A DNA stretch of 64,000 bases, taken from Daphnia pulex. Taxonomy: Eukaryota; Arthropoda; Branchiopoda; Diplostraca; Daphniidae. Below, one piece after another: positions 54,565 through 64,000 of the stretch. The DNA is taken from positions 5,084,001 to 5,148,000 of the forward strand of contig NC_060026.1 in NCBI RefSeq assembly GCF_021134715.1, written 5' to 3'. The notes beneath the pieces are model-generated. The model saw only the letters and a list, made by a program, of their open reading frames with translations, ran no database searches and had not been told where the DNA came from. The translations under genes were made by a program, and so were the position numbers. How positions within the stretch are numbered: position 1 is the stretch's first letter; each line of letters starts with the position of its first letter.

Positions 54565-55114
54565 TTTTGTATCATGCATCATGTAGAATCTACTCATTTA
54601 AGTTTCGTTGGATAAAATCCTTGCGCACAACCTGTGCGGACGGAACGTAGTGGTGATGGAAGCAATCTCTTTTCGGCGGACTCTATTTTTTCGTGCCGTT
54701 TTTGTGCATGTTAGTTAAATTTCCTTTGATAATACCGATTTGCGAAAAAACTATTTGTAGGAAAAGGGGTAAAAATCATTTCCATCGTAAGACTCTGTGT
54801 TTGCATTTTGGAAACCCGAGATAGTTATCGGTTCAAACTGGTTCCAGCTGTAGTCGTAATCGACATTCAGACGCAAACATTCGCCTTTTTCTAAACTAAC
54901 GCTGTTGTATGTTATCCCATTCCCAAAACTTTAGTCTCCTATACCTACAGTCGACATTTGTTGAAAAGAAGAAACCAGCCAAAAACATTTCCAGGTTAAG
55001 GATACGTGAGTATTGAGAGAAATGGATTCCAATGAAATGTTAATTAATGTCACTAAAACAGTAGTCTGCAGAATTATCCATGAAAATATAACTCTACGTA
55101 TGACACTTCTTTTT

Positions 55115-55186
55115 TTATCTCGACGTGATTTGAACACGCAACCTCCTGATCTGGAGTCAGGCGCGCTACCGTTGCGCCATGAAATC
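55115..55186 (-). tRNA. tRNA-Trp-CCA: tRNA-Trp(CCA), acceptor weakened
   Basis: Anticodon at 55152-55154. A7 faces C66 and A72 faces G1. Confidence 0.6.
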
Positions 55187-55466
55187 CTGAGTTATAATCT
55201 AATTTATATCATACTACTTGCGGAAGTGCAGAGTTTTTCAAGAAGTAGTAGATCCGGTTGTAAAATTGATTATCACCCGATTAAATTTAGTCTTTTGAAA
55301 GTTTCAACCTGAGTAGTCAGGGGATTTCTTACTTTCTCAGTGGATATTTTCATCGCCACAAGCCTTGGTTTCCATACTGAAAGCTGACCGGCTTGGGTGT
55401 GGTCGACGGCTAAAACAAACGGGACGTCGTCGTTGATATTGAATCAAAAATATTTAGTATGGTCCA

Positions 55467-55537
55467 GCATCGATGGTTCAGTGGTAGAATGCTCGCCTGC
55501 CACGCGGGCGGCCCGGGTTCGATTCCCGGTCGATGCA
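55467..55537 (+). tRNA. tRNA-Gly-GCC: tRNA-Gly(GCC), consensus copy
   Basis: Consensus sequence with the anticodon at 55499-55501. Confidence 0.96.
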
Positions 55538-56080
55538 TTTTGTATCATGCATCATTTAGAATCTACTCATTTAAGATTCGTTGGATAAAATCCTTGCGCA
55601 CAACCTGTGCGGACGGAACGTAGTGGTGATGGAAGCAATCTCTTTTCGGCGGACTCTATTTTTTCGTGCCGTTTTTTTGCATGTTAGTTAAATTTCCTTT
55701 GATAATACCGATTTGCGAAAAAACTATTTGTAGGAAAAGGGGTAAAAATGATTTCCATCGTAAGACTCTGTATTTGCATTTTGGAAACCCGAGATAGTTA
55801 TCGGTTCAAACTTGTTCCAGCTGTAGTCGTAATCGACATTCAGACGCAAACATTTGCCTTTTTTCTAAACTAACGCTGTTGTATGTTATCCCATTCCCAA
55901 AACTTTAGTCTCCTATACCTACAGTCGACATTTATTGAAAAGAAGAAACCAGCCAAAAACATTTCCAGGTTAAGGATACATGAGTATTAAGAGAAATGGA
56001 TTCCAATGAAATGTTAATTAATGTCACTAAAACAGTAGTCTGCAGAATTATCCATGAAAATATAACTCTACGTGCTTTTT

Positions 56081-56152
56081 TGATCTCGACGTGATTTGAA
56101 CACTAAACCTCCCGATCTGGAGTCAGGCGCGCTACCGTTGCGCCACGAAATC
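56081..56152 (-). pseudogene. tRNA-Trp(CCA)-like, T stem damaged
   Basis: Anticodon at 56118-56120. Same U49/A50/G41 set as 24452. Confidence 0.55.
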
Positions 56153-56432
56153 CTGAGTTATAATTTAATTTATATCATACTAATTGCGGAAGTGCAGAGT
56201 TTTTCAAGAAGTAGTAGATCCGGTTGTAAAATTGATTATCACCCGATTAAATTTAGTCTTTTGAAAGTTTCAACCTGAGTAGTCAGGGGATTTCTTACTT
56301 TCTCAGTGGATATTTTCATCGCCACAAGCCTTGGTTTCCATACTGAAAGCTGACCGGCTTGGGTGTGGTCGACGGCTACAACAAACGGGACGTCGTCGTT
56401 GATATTCAATCAAAAATATTTAGTATGGTCCA

Positions 56433-56503
56433 GCATCGATGGTTCAGTGGTAGAATGCTCGCCTGCCACGCGGGCGGCCCGGGTTCGATTCCCGGTCGAT
56501 GCA
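56433..56503 (+). tRNA. tRNA-Gly-GCC: tRNA-Gly(GCC), consensus copy
   Basis: Consensus sequence with the anticodon at 56465-56467. Confidence 0.96.
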
Positions 56504-57046
56504 TTTTGTATCATGCATCATTTAGAATCTACTCATTTAAGATTCGTTGGATAAAATCCTTGCGCACAACCTGTGCGGACGGAACGTAGTGGTGATGGAA
56601 GCAATCTCTTTTCGGCGGACTCTATTTTTTCGTGCCGTTTTTTTGCATGTTAGTTAAATTTCCTTTGATAATACCGATTTGCGAAAAAACTATTTGTAGG
56701 AAAAGGGGTAAAAATGATTTCCATCGTAAGACTCTGTATTTGCATTTTGGAAACCCGAGATAGTTATCGGTTCAAACTTGTTCCAGCTGTAGTCGTAATC
56801 GACATTCAGACGCAAACATTTGCCTTTTTTCTAAACTAACGCTGTTGTATGTTATCCCATTCCCAAAACTTTAGTCTCCTATACCTACAGTCGACATTTA
56901 TTGAAAAGAAGAAACCAGCCAAAAACATTTCCAGGTTAAGGATACATGAGTATTAAGAGAAATGGATTCCAATGAAATGTTAATTAATGTCACTAAAACA
57001 GTAGTCTGCAGAATTATCCATGAAAATATAACTCTACGTGCTTTTT

Positions 57047-57118
57047 TGATCTCGACGTGATTTTAACACTAAACCTCCCGATCTGAAGTCAGGCGCGCTA
57101 CCGTTGCGCCACGAAATC
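57047..57118 (-). pseudogene. tRNA-Trp body with anticodon UCA (UGA-reading), T arm damaged
   Basis: The loop CTTCAGA carries TCA at 57084-57086, complementary to the stop codon UGA. It has the damaged T stem of the 24452 lineage and A56 in place of the invariant C56, so the B box is hit. The sister copy at 56081 keeps CCA, so the anticodon change is recent. It is much too short and of the wrong form for tRNA-Sec. Confidence 0.7.
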
Positions 57119-57398
57119 CTGAGTTATAATTTAATTTATATCATACTAATTGCGGAAGTGCAGAGTTTTTCAAGAAGTAGTAGATCCGGTTGTAAAATTG
57201 ATTATCACCCGATTAAATTTAGTCTTTTGAAAGTTTCAACCTGAGTAGTCAGGGGATTTCTTACTTTCTCAGTGGATATTTTCATCGCCACAAGCCTTGG
57301 TTTCCATACTGAAAGCTGACCGGCTTGGGTGTGGTCGACGGCTACAACAAACGGGACGTCGTCGTTGATATTCAATCAAAAATCTTTAGTATGGTCCA

Positions 57399-57469
57399 GC
57401 ATCGATGGTTCAGTGGTAGAATGCTCGCCTGCCACGCGGGCGGCCCGGGTTCGATTCCCGGTCGATGCA
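57399..57469 (+). tRNA. tRNA-Gly-GCC: tRNA-Gly(GCC), consensus copy
   Basis: Consensus sequence with the anticodon at 57431-57433. Confidence 0.96.
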
Positions 57470-58020
57470 TTTTGTACCATGCATCATGTAGAATCTACTC
57501 ATTTAAATTTCGTAGGATAAAATCCTTACGCACAGCCTGTGCGGACGGAACGTAGTGGTGATGGAAGCAATCTCTTTTCGGCGGACTCTATTTTTTCGTG
57601 CCGTTTTTGTGCATGTTAGTTAAATTTCCTTTGATAATACCGATTTGCGAAAAAACTATTTGTAGGAAAAGGGGTAAAAATGATTTCCATCGTAAGACTC
57701 TGTGTTTGCATTTTGGAAACCCGAGATAGTTATCGGTTCAAACTGGTTCCAGCTGTAGTCGTAATCGACATTCAGACGCAAACATTCGCCTTTTTTCTAA
57801 ACTAACGCTGTTGTATGTTATCCCATTCTCAAAACTTTAGTCTCCTATACCTACAGTCGACATTTGTTGAAAAGAAGAAACCAGCCAAAAACATTTCCAG
57901 GTTAAGGATACATGAGTATTGAGAGAAATGGATTCCAATGAAATGTTAATTAATGTCACTAAAACAGTAGTCTGCAGAATTATCCATGAAAATATAACTC
58001 TACGTGTGACACTTCTTTTT

Positions 58021-58092
58021 TTAACTCGACGTGATTTGATCACGCAACCTCCTGATCTGGAGTCAGGCGCGCTACCGTTGCGCCACGAAATC
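58021..58092 (-). pseudogene. tRNA-Trp(CCA)-like, right-end sub-family (U70, A72, A54)
   Basis: Anticodon at 58058-58060. U70 faces U3, A72 faces G1, and U54 is A, which removes a base that is almost universal in the T loop. Founder type of the copies at 59967, 60941, 61915, 62890 and 63864. D arm and anticodon arm are perfect, so partial activity is possible. Confidence 0.55.
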
Positions 58093-58372
58093 CTGAGTTA
58101 TTATCTAATTCATATCATACTACTTGCGGAAGTGCAGAGTTTTTCAAGAAGTAGTAGATCCGGTTGTAAAATTGATTATCACCCGATTAAATTTAGTCTT
58201 TTGAAAGTTTCAGCCTGAGTAGTCAGGGGATTTCTTACTTTCTCAGTGGATATTTTCATCGCCACAAGCCTTGGTTTCCATACTGAAAGCTGACCGGCTT
58301 GGGTGTGGTCGACGGCTACAACAGACGGGACGTCGTCGTTGATATTTTATCAAAAATCTTTAGTTTGGTCCA

Positions 58373-58443
58373 GCATCGATGGTTCTGTGGTAGAATGCTC
58401 GCCTGCCACGCGGGCGGCCCGGGTTCGATTCCCGGTCGATGCA
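58373..58443 (+). tRNA. tRNA-Gly-GCC: tRNA-Gly(GCC) with U14
   Basis: Anticodon at 58405-58407. The conserved A14 of the D loop is T. Otherwise consensus. Confidence 0.65.
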
Positions 58444-58993
58444 TTTTGTATCATGCATCATGTAGAATCTACTCTTTTAAGTTTCGTAGGATAAAATCCT
58501 TGCGCACAACCTGTGCGGACGGAACGTAGTGGTGATGGAAGCAATCTCTTTTCGGCGGACTCTATTTTTTCGTGCCGTTTTTGTGCATGTTAGTTAAATT
58601 TCCTTTGATAATACCGATTTGCGAAAAAACTATTTGTAGGAAAAGGGGTAAAAATGATTTCCATCGTAAGACTCTGTGTTTGCATTTTGGAAACCCGAGA
58701 TAGTTATCGGTTCAAACTGGTTCCAGCTGTAGTCGTAATCGACATTCAGACGCAAACACTCGCCTTTTTCTAAACTAACGCTGTTGTATGTTATCCCATT
58801 CTCAAAACTTTAGTCTCCTATACCTACAGTCGACATTTGTTGAAAAGAAGAAACCAGCCAAAAACATTTCCAGGTTAAGGATACATGAGTGTTGAGAGAA
58901 ATGGATTCCAATGAAATGTTAATTAATGTCACTAAAACAGTAGTCTGCAGAATTATCCATGAAAATGTTACTCTACGTGTGACACTTCTTTTT

Positions 58994-59065
58994 TTATCTC
59001 GACGTGATTTGAACACGCAACCTCCTGATGTGGAGTCAGGCGCGCTTCCGTTGCGCCACGAAATC
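58994..59065 (-). tRNA. tRNA-Trp-CCA: tRNA-Trp(CCA) with C37 and A72
   Basis: Anticodon at 59031-59033. C37, A20 and A72, the same set as 11787 some 47 kb away, which shows long-range sequence exchange. Confidence 0.6.
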
Positions 59066-59344
59066 CTGAGTTATGATCTAATTTATATCATACTAATTGC
59101 GGAAGTGCAGAGTTTTCTTGAAGTAGTAGATCCGGTTGTAAAATTGATTATCACCCGATTAAATTTAGTCTTTTGAAAGTTTCAACCTGATTAGTCAGGG
59201 GATTTCTTACTTTCTCAGTGGATATTTTCATTGTTACAAGCCTTGGTTTCCATACTGAAAGCTGACCGGCTTGGGTGTGGTCGACGGCTACAACATACGG
59301 GACGTCGTCGTTGATATTCAATCAAAAATCTTTAGTACGTTCCA

Positions 59345-59415
59345 GCATCGATGGTTCAGTGGTAGAATGCTCGCCTGCCACGCGGGCGGCCCGGGTTCGA
59401 TTCCCGGTCGATGCA
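59345..59415 (+). tRNA. tRNA-Gly-GCC: tRNA-Gly(GCC), consensus copy
   Basis: Consensus sequence with the anticodon at 59377-59379. Confidence 0.96.
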
Positions 59416-59966
59416 TTTTGTATCATGCATCATGAAGAATCTACTCATTTAATTTTCGTTGGATAAAATCCTTGCGCACAACCTGTGCGGACGGAACGTA
59501 GTGGTGATGGAAGCAATCTCTTTTCGGCGGACTCTATTTTTTCGTGCCGTTTTTGTGCATGTTAGTTAAATTTCCTTTGATAATACCGATTTGCGAAAAA
59601 ACTATTTGTAGGAAAAGGGGTAAAAATGATTTCCATCGTAAGACTCTGTGTTTGCATTTTGGAAACCCGAGATAGTTATCGGTTCAAACTGGTTCCAGCT
59701 GTAGTCGTAATCGACATTCAGACGCAAACATTCGCCTTTTTTCTAAACTAACGCTGTTGTATGTTATCCCATTCCCAAAACTTTAGTCTCCTATACCTAC
59801 AGTCGACATTTGTTGAAAAGAAGAAACCAGCCAAAAACATTTCCAGGTTAAGGATACATGAGTATTGAGAGAAATGGATTCCAATGAAATGTTAATTAAT
59901 GTCACTAAAACAGTAGTCTGCAGAATTATCCATGAAAATATAACTCTACGTGTGACACTTCTTTTT

Positions 59967-60038
59967 TTAACTCGACGTGATTTGATCACGCAACCTCCTG
60001 ATCTGGAGTCAGGCGCGCTACCGTTGCGCCACGAAATC
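59967..60038 (-). pseudogene. tRNA-Trp(CCA)-like, right-end sub-family
   Basis: Anticodon at 60004-60006. Same U70/A72/A54 set as 58021. Confidence 0.55.
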
Positions 60039-60318
60039 CTGAGTTATTATCTAATTCATATCATACTACTTGCGGAAGTGCAGAGTTTTTCAAGAAGTAG
60101 TAGATCCGGTTGTAAAATTGATTATCACCCGATTAAATTTAGTCTTTTGAAAGTTTCAGCCTGAGTAGTCAGGGGATTTCTTACTTTCTCAGTGGATATT
60201 TTCATCGCCACAAGCCTTGGTTTCCATACTGAAAGCTGACCGGCTTGGGTGTGGTCGACGGCTACAACAGACGGGACGTCGTCGTTGATATTTTATCAAA
60301 AATCTTTAGTTTGGTCCA

Positions 60319-60389
60319 GCATCGATGGTTCAGTGGTAGAATGCTCGCCTGCCACGCGGGCGGCCCGGGTTCGATTCCCGGTCGATGCA
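60319..60389 (+). tRNA. tRNA-Gly-GCC: tRNA-Gly(GCC), consensus copy
   Basis: Consensus sequence with the anticodon at 60351-60353. Confidence 0.96.
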
Positions 60390-60940
60390 TTTTGTATCAT
60401 GCATCATGTAGAATCTACTCATTTAATTTTCGTAGGATAAAATCCTTACGCACAGCCTGTGCGGACGGAACGTAGTGGTGATGGAAGCAATCTCTTTTCG
60501 GCGGACTCTATTTTTTCGTGCCGTTTTTGTGCATGTTAGTTAAATTTCCTTCGATAATACCGATTTGCGAAAAAACTATTTGTAGGAAAAGGGGTAAAAA
60601 TGATTTCCATCGTAAGACTCTGTGTTTGCATTTTGGAAACCCGAGATAGTTATCGGTTCAAACTGGTTCCAGCTGTAGTCGTAATCGACATTCAGACGCA
60701 AACATTCGCCTTTTTTCTAAACTAACGCTGTTGTATGTTATCCCATTCTCAAAACTTTAGTCTCCTATACCTACAGTCGACATTTGTTGAAAAGAAGAAA
60801 CCAGCCAAAAACATTTCCAGGTTAAGGATACATGAGTATTGAGAGAAATGGATTCCAATGAAATGTTAATTAATGTCACTAAAACAGTAGTCTGCAGAAT
60901 TATCCATGAAAATATAACTCTACGTGTGACACTTCTTTTT

Positions 60941-61012
60941 TTAACTCGACGTGATTTGATCACGCAACCTCCTGATCTGGAGTCAGGCGCGCTACCGTTG
61001 CGCCACGAAATC
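60941..61012 (-). pseudogene. tRNA-Trp(CCA)-like, right-end sub-family
   Basis: Anticodon at 60978-60980. Same U70/A72/A54 set as 58021. Confidence 0.55.
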
Positions 61013-61292
61013 CTGAGTTATTATCTAATTCATATCATACTTCTTGCGGAAGTGCAGAGTTTTTCAAGAAGTAGTAGATCCGGTTGTAAAATTGATTATC
61101 ACCCGATTAAATTTAGTCTTTTGAAAGTTTCAGCCTGAGTAGTCAGGGGATTTCTTACTTTCTCAGTGGATATTTTCATCGCCACAAGCCTTGGTTTCCA
61201 TACTGAAAGCTGACCGGCTTGGGTGTGGTCGACGGCTACAACAGACGGGACGTCGTCGTTGATATTTTATCAAAAATCTTTAGTTTGGTCCA

Positions 61293-61363
61293 GCATCGAT
61301 GGTTCAGTGGTAGAATGCTCGCCTGCCACGCGGGCGGCCCGGGTTCGATTCCCGGTCGATGCA
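61293..61363 (+). tRNA. tRNA-Gly-GCC: tRNA-Gly(GCC), consensus copy
   Basis: Consensus sequence with the anticodon at 61325-61327. Confidence 0.96.
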
Positions 61364-61914
61364 TTTTGTATCATGCATCATGTAGAATCTACTCATTTAA
61401 TTTTCGTAGGATAAAATCCTTACGCACAGCCTGTGCGGACGGAACGTAGTGGTGATGGAAGCAATCTCTTTTCGGCGGACTCTATTTTTTCGTGCCGTTT
61501 TTGTGCATGTTAGTTAAATTTCCTTTGATAATACCGATTTGCGAAAAAACTATTTGTAGGAAAAGGGGTAAAAATGATTTCCATCGTAAGACTCTGTGTT
61601 TGCATTTTAGAAACCCGAGATAGTTATCGGTTCAAACTGGTTCCAGCTGTAGTCGTAATCGACATTCAGACGCAAACATTCGCCTTTTTTCTAAACTAAC
61701 GCTGTTGTATGTTATCCCATTCTCAAAACTTTAGTCTCCTATACCTACAGTCGACATTTGTTGAAAAGAAGAAACCAGCCAAAAACATTTCCAGGTTAAG
61801 GATACATGAGTATTGAGAGAAATGGATTCCAATGAAATGTTAATTAATGTCACTAAAACAGTAGTCTGCAGAATTATGCATGAAAATATAACTCTACGTG
61901 TGACACTTCTTTTT

Positions 61915-61986
61915 TTAACTCGACGTGATTTGATCACGCAACCTCCTGATCTGGAGTCAGGCGCGCTACCGTTGCGCCACGAAATC
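61915..61986 (-). pseudogene. tRNA-Trp(CCA)-like, right-end sub-family
   Basis: Anticodon at 61952-61954. Same U70/A72/A54 set as 58021, but its 5' flank and the next spacer are of the 58994 type, so it is a recombinant unit. Confidence 0.55.
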
Positions 61987-62266
61987 CTGAGTTATGATCT
62001 AATTTATATCATACTAATTGCGGAAGTGCAGAGTTTTTTAAGAAGTAGTAGATCCGGTTGTAAAATTGATTATCACCCGATTAAATTTAGTCTTTTGAAA
62101 GTTTCAACCTGATTAGTCAGGGGATTTCTTACTTTCTCAGTGGATATTTTCATTGTTACAAGCCTTGGTTTCCATACTGAAAGCTGACCGGCTTGGGTGT
62201 GGTCGACGGCTACAACATACGGGACGTCGTCGTTGATATTCAATCAAAAATCTTTAGTACGTTCCA

Positions 62267-62337
62267 GCATCGATGGTTCAGTGGTAGAATTCTCGCCTGC
62301 CACGCGGGCGGCCCGGGTTCGATTCCCGGTCGATGCA
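62267..62337 (+). tRNA. tRNA-Gly-GCC: tRNA-Gly(GCC) with U26
   Basis: Anticodon at 62299-62301. T at the junction base 26, the same base found in vertebrate tRNA-Gly(GCC), so harmless. Confidence 0.93.
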
Positions 62338-62889
62338 TTTTGTATCATGCATCATGAAGAATCTACTCATTTAATTTTCGTTGGATAAAATCCTTGCGCA
62401 CAACCTGTGCGGACGGAACGTAGTGGTGATGGAAGCAATCTCTTTTCGGCGGACTCTATTTTTTCGTGCCGTTTTTGTGCATGTTAGTTAAATTTCCTTT
62501 GATAATACCGATTTGCGAAAAAACTATTTGTAGGAAAAGGGGTAAAAATGATTTCCATCGTAAGACTCTGTGTTTGCATTTTGGAAACCCGAGATAGTTA
62601 TCGGTTCAAACTGGTTCCAGCTGTAGTCGTAATCGACATTCAGACGCAAACATTCGCCTTTTTTCTAAACTAACGCTGTTGTATGTTATCCCATTCCCAA
62701 AACTTTAGTCTCCTATACCTACAGTCGACATTTGTTGAAAAGAAGAAACCAGCCAAAAAACATTTCCAGGTTAAGGATACATGAGTATTGAGAGAAATGG
62801 ATTCCAATGAAATGTTAATTAATGTCACTAAAACAGTAGTCTGCAGAATTATCCATGAAAATATAACTCTACGTGTGACACTTCTTTTT

Positions 62890-62961
62890 TTAACTCGACG
62901 TGATTTGATCACGCAACTTCCTGATCTGGAGTCAGGCGCGCTACCGTTGCGCCACGAAATC
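62890..62961 (-). pseudogene. tRNA-Trp(CCA)-like, right-end sub-family
   Basis: Anticodon at 62927-62929. Same U70/A72/A54 set plus one variable-loop change. Confidence 0.55.
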
Positions 62962-63241
62962 CTGAGTTATTATCTAATTCATATCATACTACTTGCGGAA
63001 GTGCAGAGTTTTTCAAGAAGTAGTAGATCCGGTTGTAAAATTGATTATCACCCGATTAAATTTAGTCTTTTGAAAGTTTCAGCCTGAGTAGTCAGGGGAT
63101 TTCTTACTTTCTCAGTGGATATTTTCATCGCCACAAGCCTTGGTTTCCATACTGAAAGCTGACCGGCTTGGGTGTGGTCGACGGCTACAACAGACGGGAC
63201 GTCGTCGTTGATATTCCATCAAAAATCTTTAGTTTGGTCCA

Positions 63242-63312
63242 GCATCGATGGTTCAGTGGTAGAATGCTCGCCTGCCACGCGGGCGGCCCGGGTTCGATTC
63301 CCGGTCGATGCA
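63242..63312 (+). tRNA. tRNA-Gly-GCC: tRNA-Gly(GCC), consensus copy
   Basis: Consensus sequence with the anticodon at 63274-63276. Last complete tRNA-Gly in the window. Confidence 0.96.
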
Positions 63313-63863
63313 TTTTGTATCATGCATCATGTAGAATCTACTCATTTAATTTTCGTAGGATAAAATCCTTACGCACAGCCTGTGCGGACGGAACGTAGTG
63401 GTGATGGAAGCAATCTCTTTTCGGCGGACTCTATTTTTTCGTGCCGTTTTTGTGCATGTTAGTTAAATTTCCTTTGATAATACCGATTTGCGAAAAAACT
63501 ATTTGTAGGAAAAGGGGTAAAAATGATTTCCATCGTAAGACTCTGTGTTTGCATTTTGGAAACCCGAGATAGTTATCGGTTCAAACTGGTTCCAGCTGTA
63601 GTCGTAATCGACATTCAGACGCAAACATTCGCCTTTTTTCTAAACTAACGCTGTTGTATGTTATCCCATTCTCAAAACTTTAGTCTCCTATACCTACAGT
63701 CGACATTTGTTGAAAAGAAGAAACCAGCCAAAAATATTTCCAGGTTAAGGATACATGAGTATTGAGAGAAATGGATTCCAATGAAATGTTAATTAATGTC
63801 ACTAAAACAGTAGTCTGCAGAATTATCCATGAAAATATAACTCTACGTGTGACACTTCTTTTT

Positions 63864-63935
63864 TTAACTCGACGTGATTTGATCACGCAACCTCCTGATC
63901 TGGAGTCAGGCGCGCTACCGTTGCGCCACGAAATC
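63864..63935 (-). pseudogene. tRNA-Trp(CCA)-like, right-end sub-family, last copy
   Basis: Anticodon at 63901-63903. Same U70/A72/A54 set. The divergent spacer continues to the window edge, so the array goes on. Confidence 0.55.
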
Positions 63936-64000
63936 CTGAGTTATTATCTAATTCATATCATACTACTTGCGGAAGTGCAGAGTTTTTCAAGAAGTAGTAG

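Larger units (their letters stand above)
1034..64000. repeat. tandem array of ~973 bp units, each with tRNA-Gly(GCC) and tRNA-Trp(CCA)
   Basis: About 61 head-to-tail copies of one unit. The first copy is cut at its left end, and the last visible copy runs off the right edge. tRNA-Gly lies on + and tRNA-Trp on -, facing each other. Spacing from one tRNA-Gly start to the next is mostly 970-975 bp. Exceptions are a DIRS insertion (1121-3930), a composite insertion (15840-17777), two ~205 bp deletions (near 31407 and 38940), a 28 bp insertion (49213-49240) and a 9 bp duplication (near 45812-45829). Spacers are as similar between copies as the genes are, which points to recent amplification with unequal crossing-over and gene conversion. 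Blocks of several units are themselves duplicated. The left few units are the most diverged. Confidence 0.98.

Noticed and set aside
57047-57118. Selenocysteine tRNA (UCA anticodon)
   Set aside because: The body is a 72 nt tRNA-Trp without the long variable and acceptor arms of tRNA-Sec.
4019-63886. Dozens of recurring 60-99 residue ORFs on both strands of the array
   Set aside because: They recur only because the unit recurs, run through the tRNA genes themselves, lack codon-like conservation and change frame with every spacer indel.
1034-64000. CRISPR-like or satellite array
   Set aside because: The unit is ~973 bp with two folded tRNA genes; there are no short direct repeats with unique spacers, and it is not a simple satellite because it carries Pol III genes.

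Overview
The window is animal-type nuclear DNA dominated by one tandem array. From about position 1034 to the right edge it is a head-to-tail repeat of a ~973 bp unit that carries two tRNA genes facing each other: tRNA-Gly(GCC) on the + strand and tRNA-Trp(CCA) on the - strand. I can place 61 tRNA-Trp-type loci, 58 full-length tRNA-Gly-type loci and 2 tRNA-Gly stumps. The array runs on past position 64000. A eukaryote is indicated by the internal A/B-box tRNA genes without encoded CCA, the Pol III T-tract terminators, tRNA-derived SINEs and a DIRS-type retrotransposon. A metazoan (probably an aquatic invertebrate or lower vertebrate) is my best guess, but nothing here fixes the species.

Layout. 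1-1033: non-array DNA, with the possible last coding stretch of a host gene (2-118), poly(A) signals and then AT-rich DNA without a recognisable gene. 1034-4075: decayed left edge of the array, split by a broken ~2.8 kb DIRS-like element (1121-3930) that shows textbook inverted terminal repeats and an internal complementary region. 4004-15839: array units, with the most divergent ones at the left. 15840-17777: a ~1.9 kb foreign insert holding two tRNA-derived SINE copies and two copies of a GC-rich hairpin. 17778-64000: array units, with clear higher-order duplications, two copies of an internally deleted unit, and sub-families of mutated tRNA genes.

Reference unit (10192-11164, exactly 973 bp): tRNA-Gly 71 bp, convergent spacer 550 bp, tRNA-Trp 72 bp, divergent spacer 280 bp. 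No protein gene is credible inside the unit. The many short ORFs recur only because the unit recurs.

Most interesting content: the array is a reservoir of anticodon-shifted tRNAs. Three tRNA-Trp copies carry CUA (amber-reading), one of them otherwise fully foldable (50250-50321). One carries UCA (UGA-reading) in a damaged body. Two carry CAA. Among tRNA-Gly copies, one carries GAC in an otherwise intact body, one GCA and one GGC. Five tRNA-Trp copies change G24 to A, the position of the classical E. coli Hirsh UGA suppressor. Short stretches just 5' of both genes vary far more between units than the middle of the spacer does, as expected for transcription-associated mutation at active tRNA genes. 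Whether any variant is expressed or charged cannot be judged from sequence.
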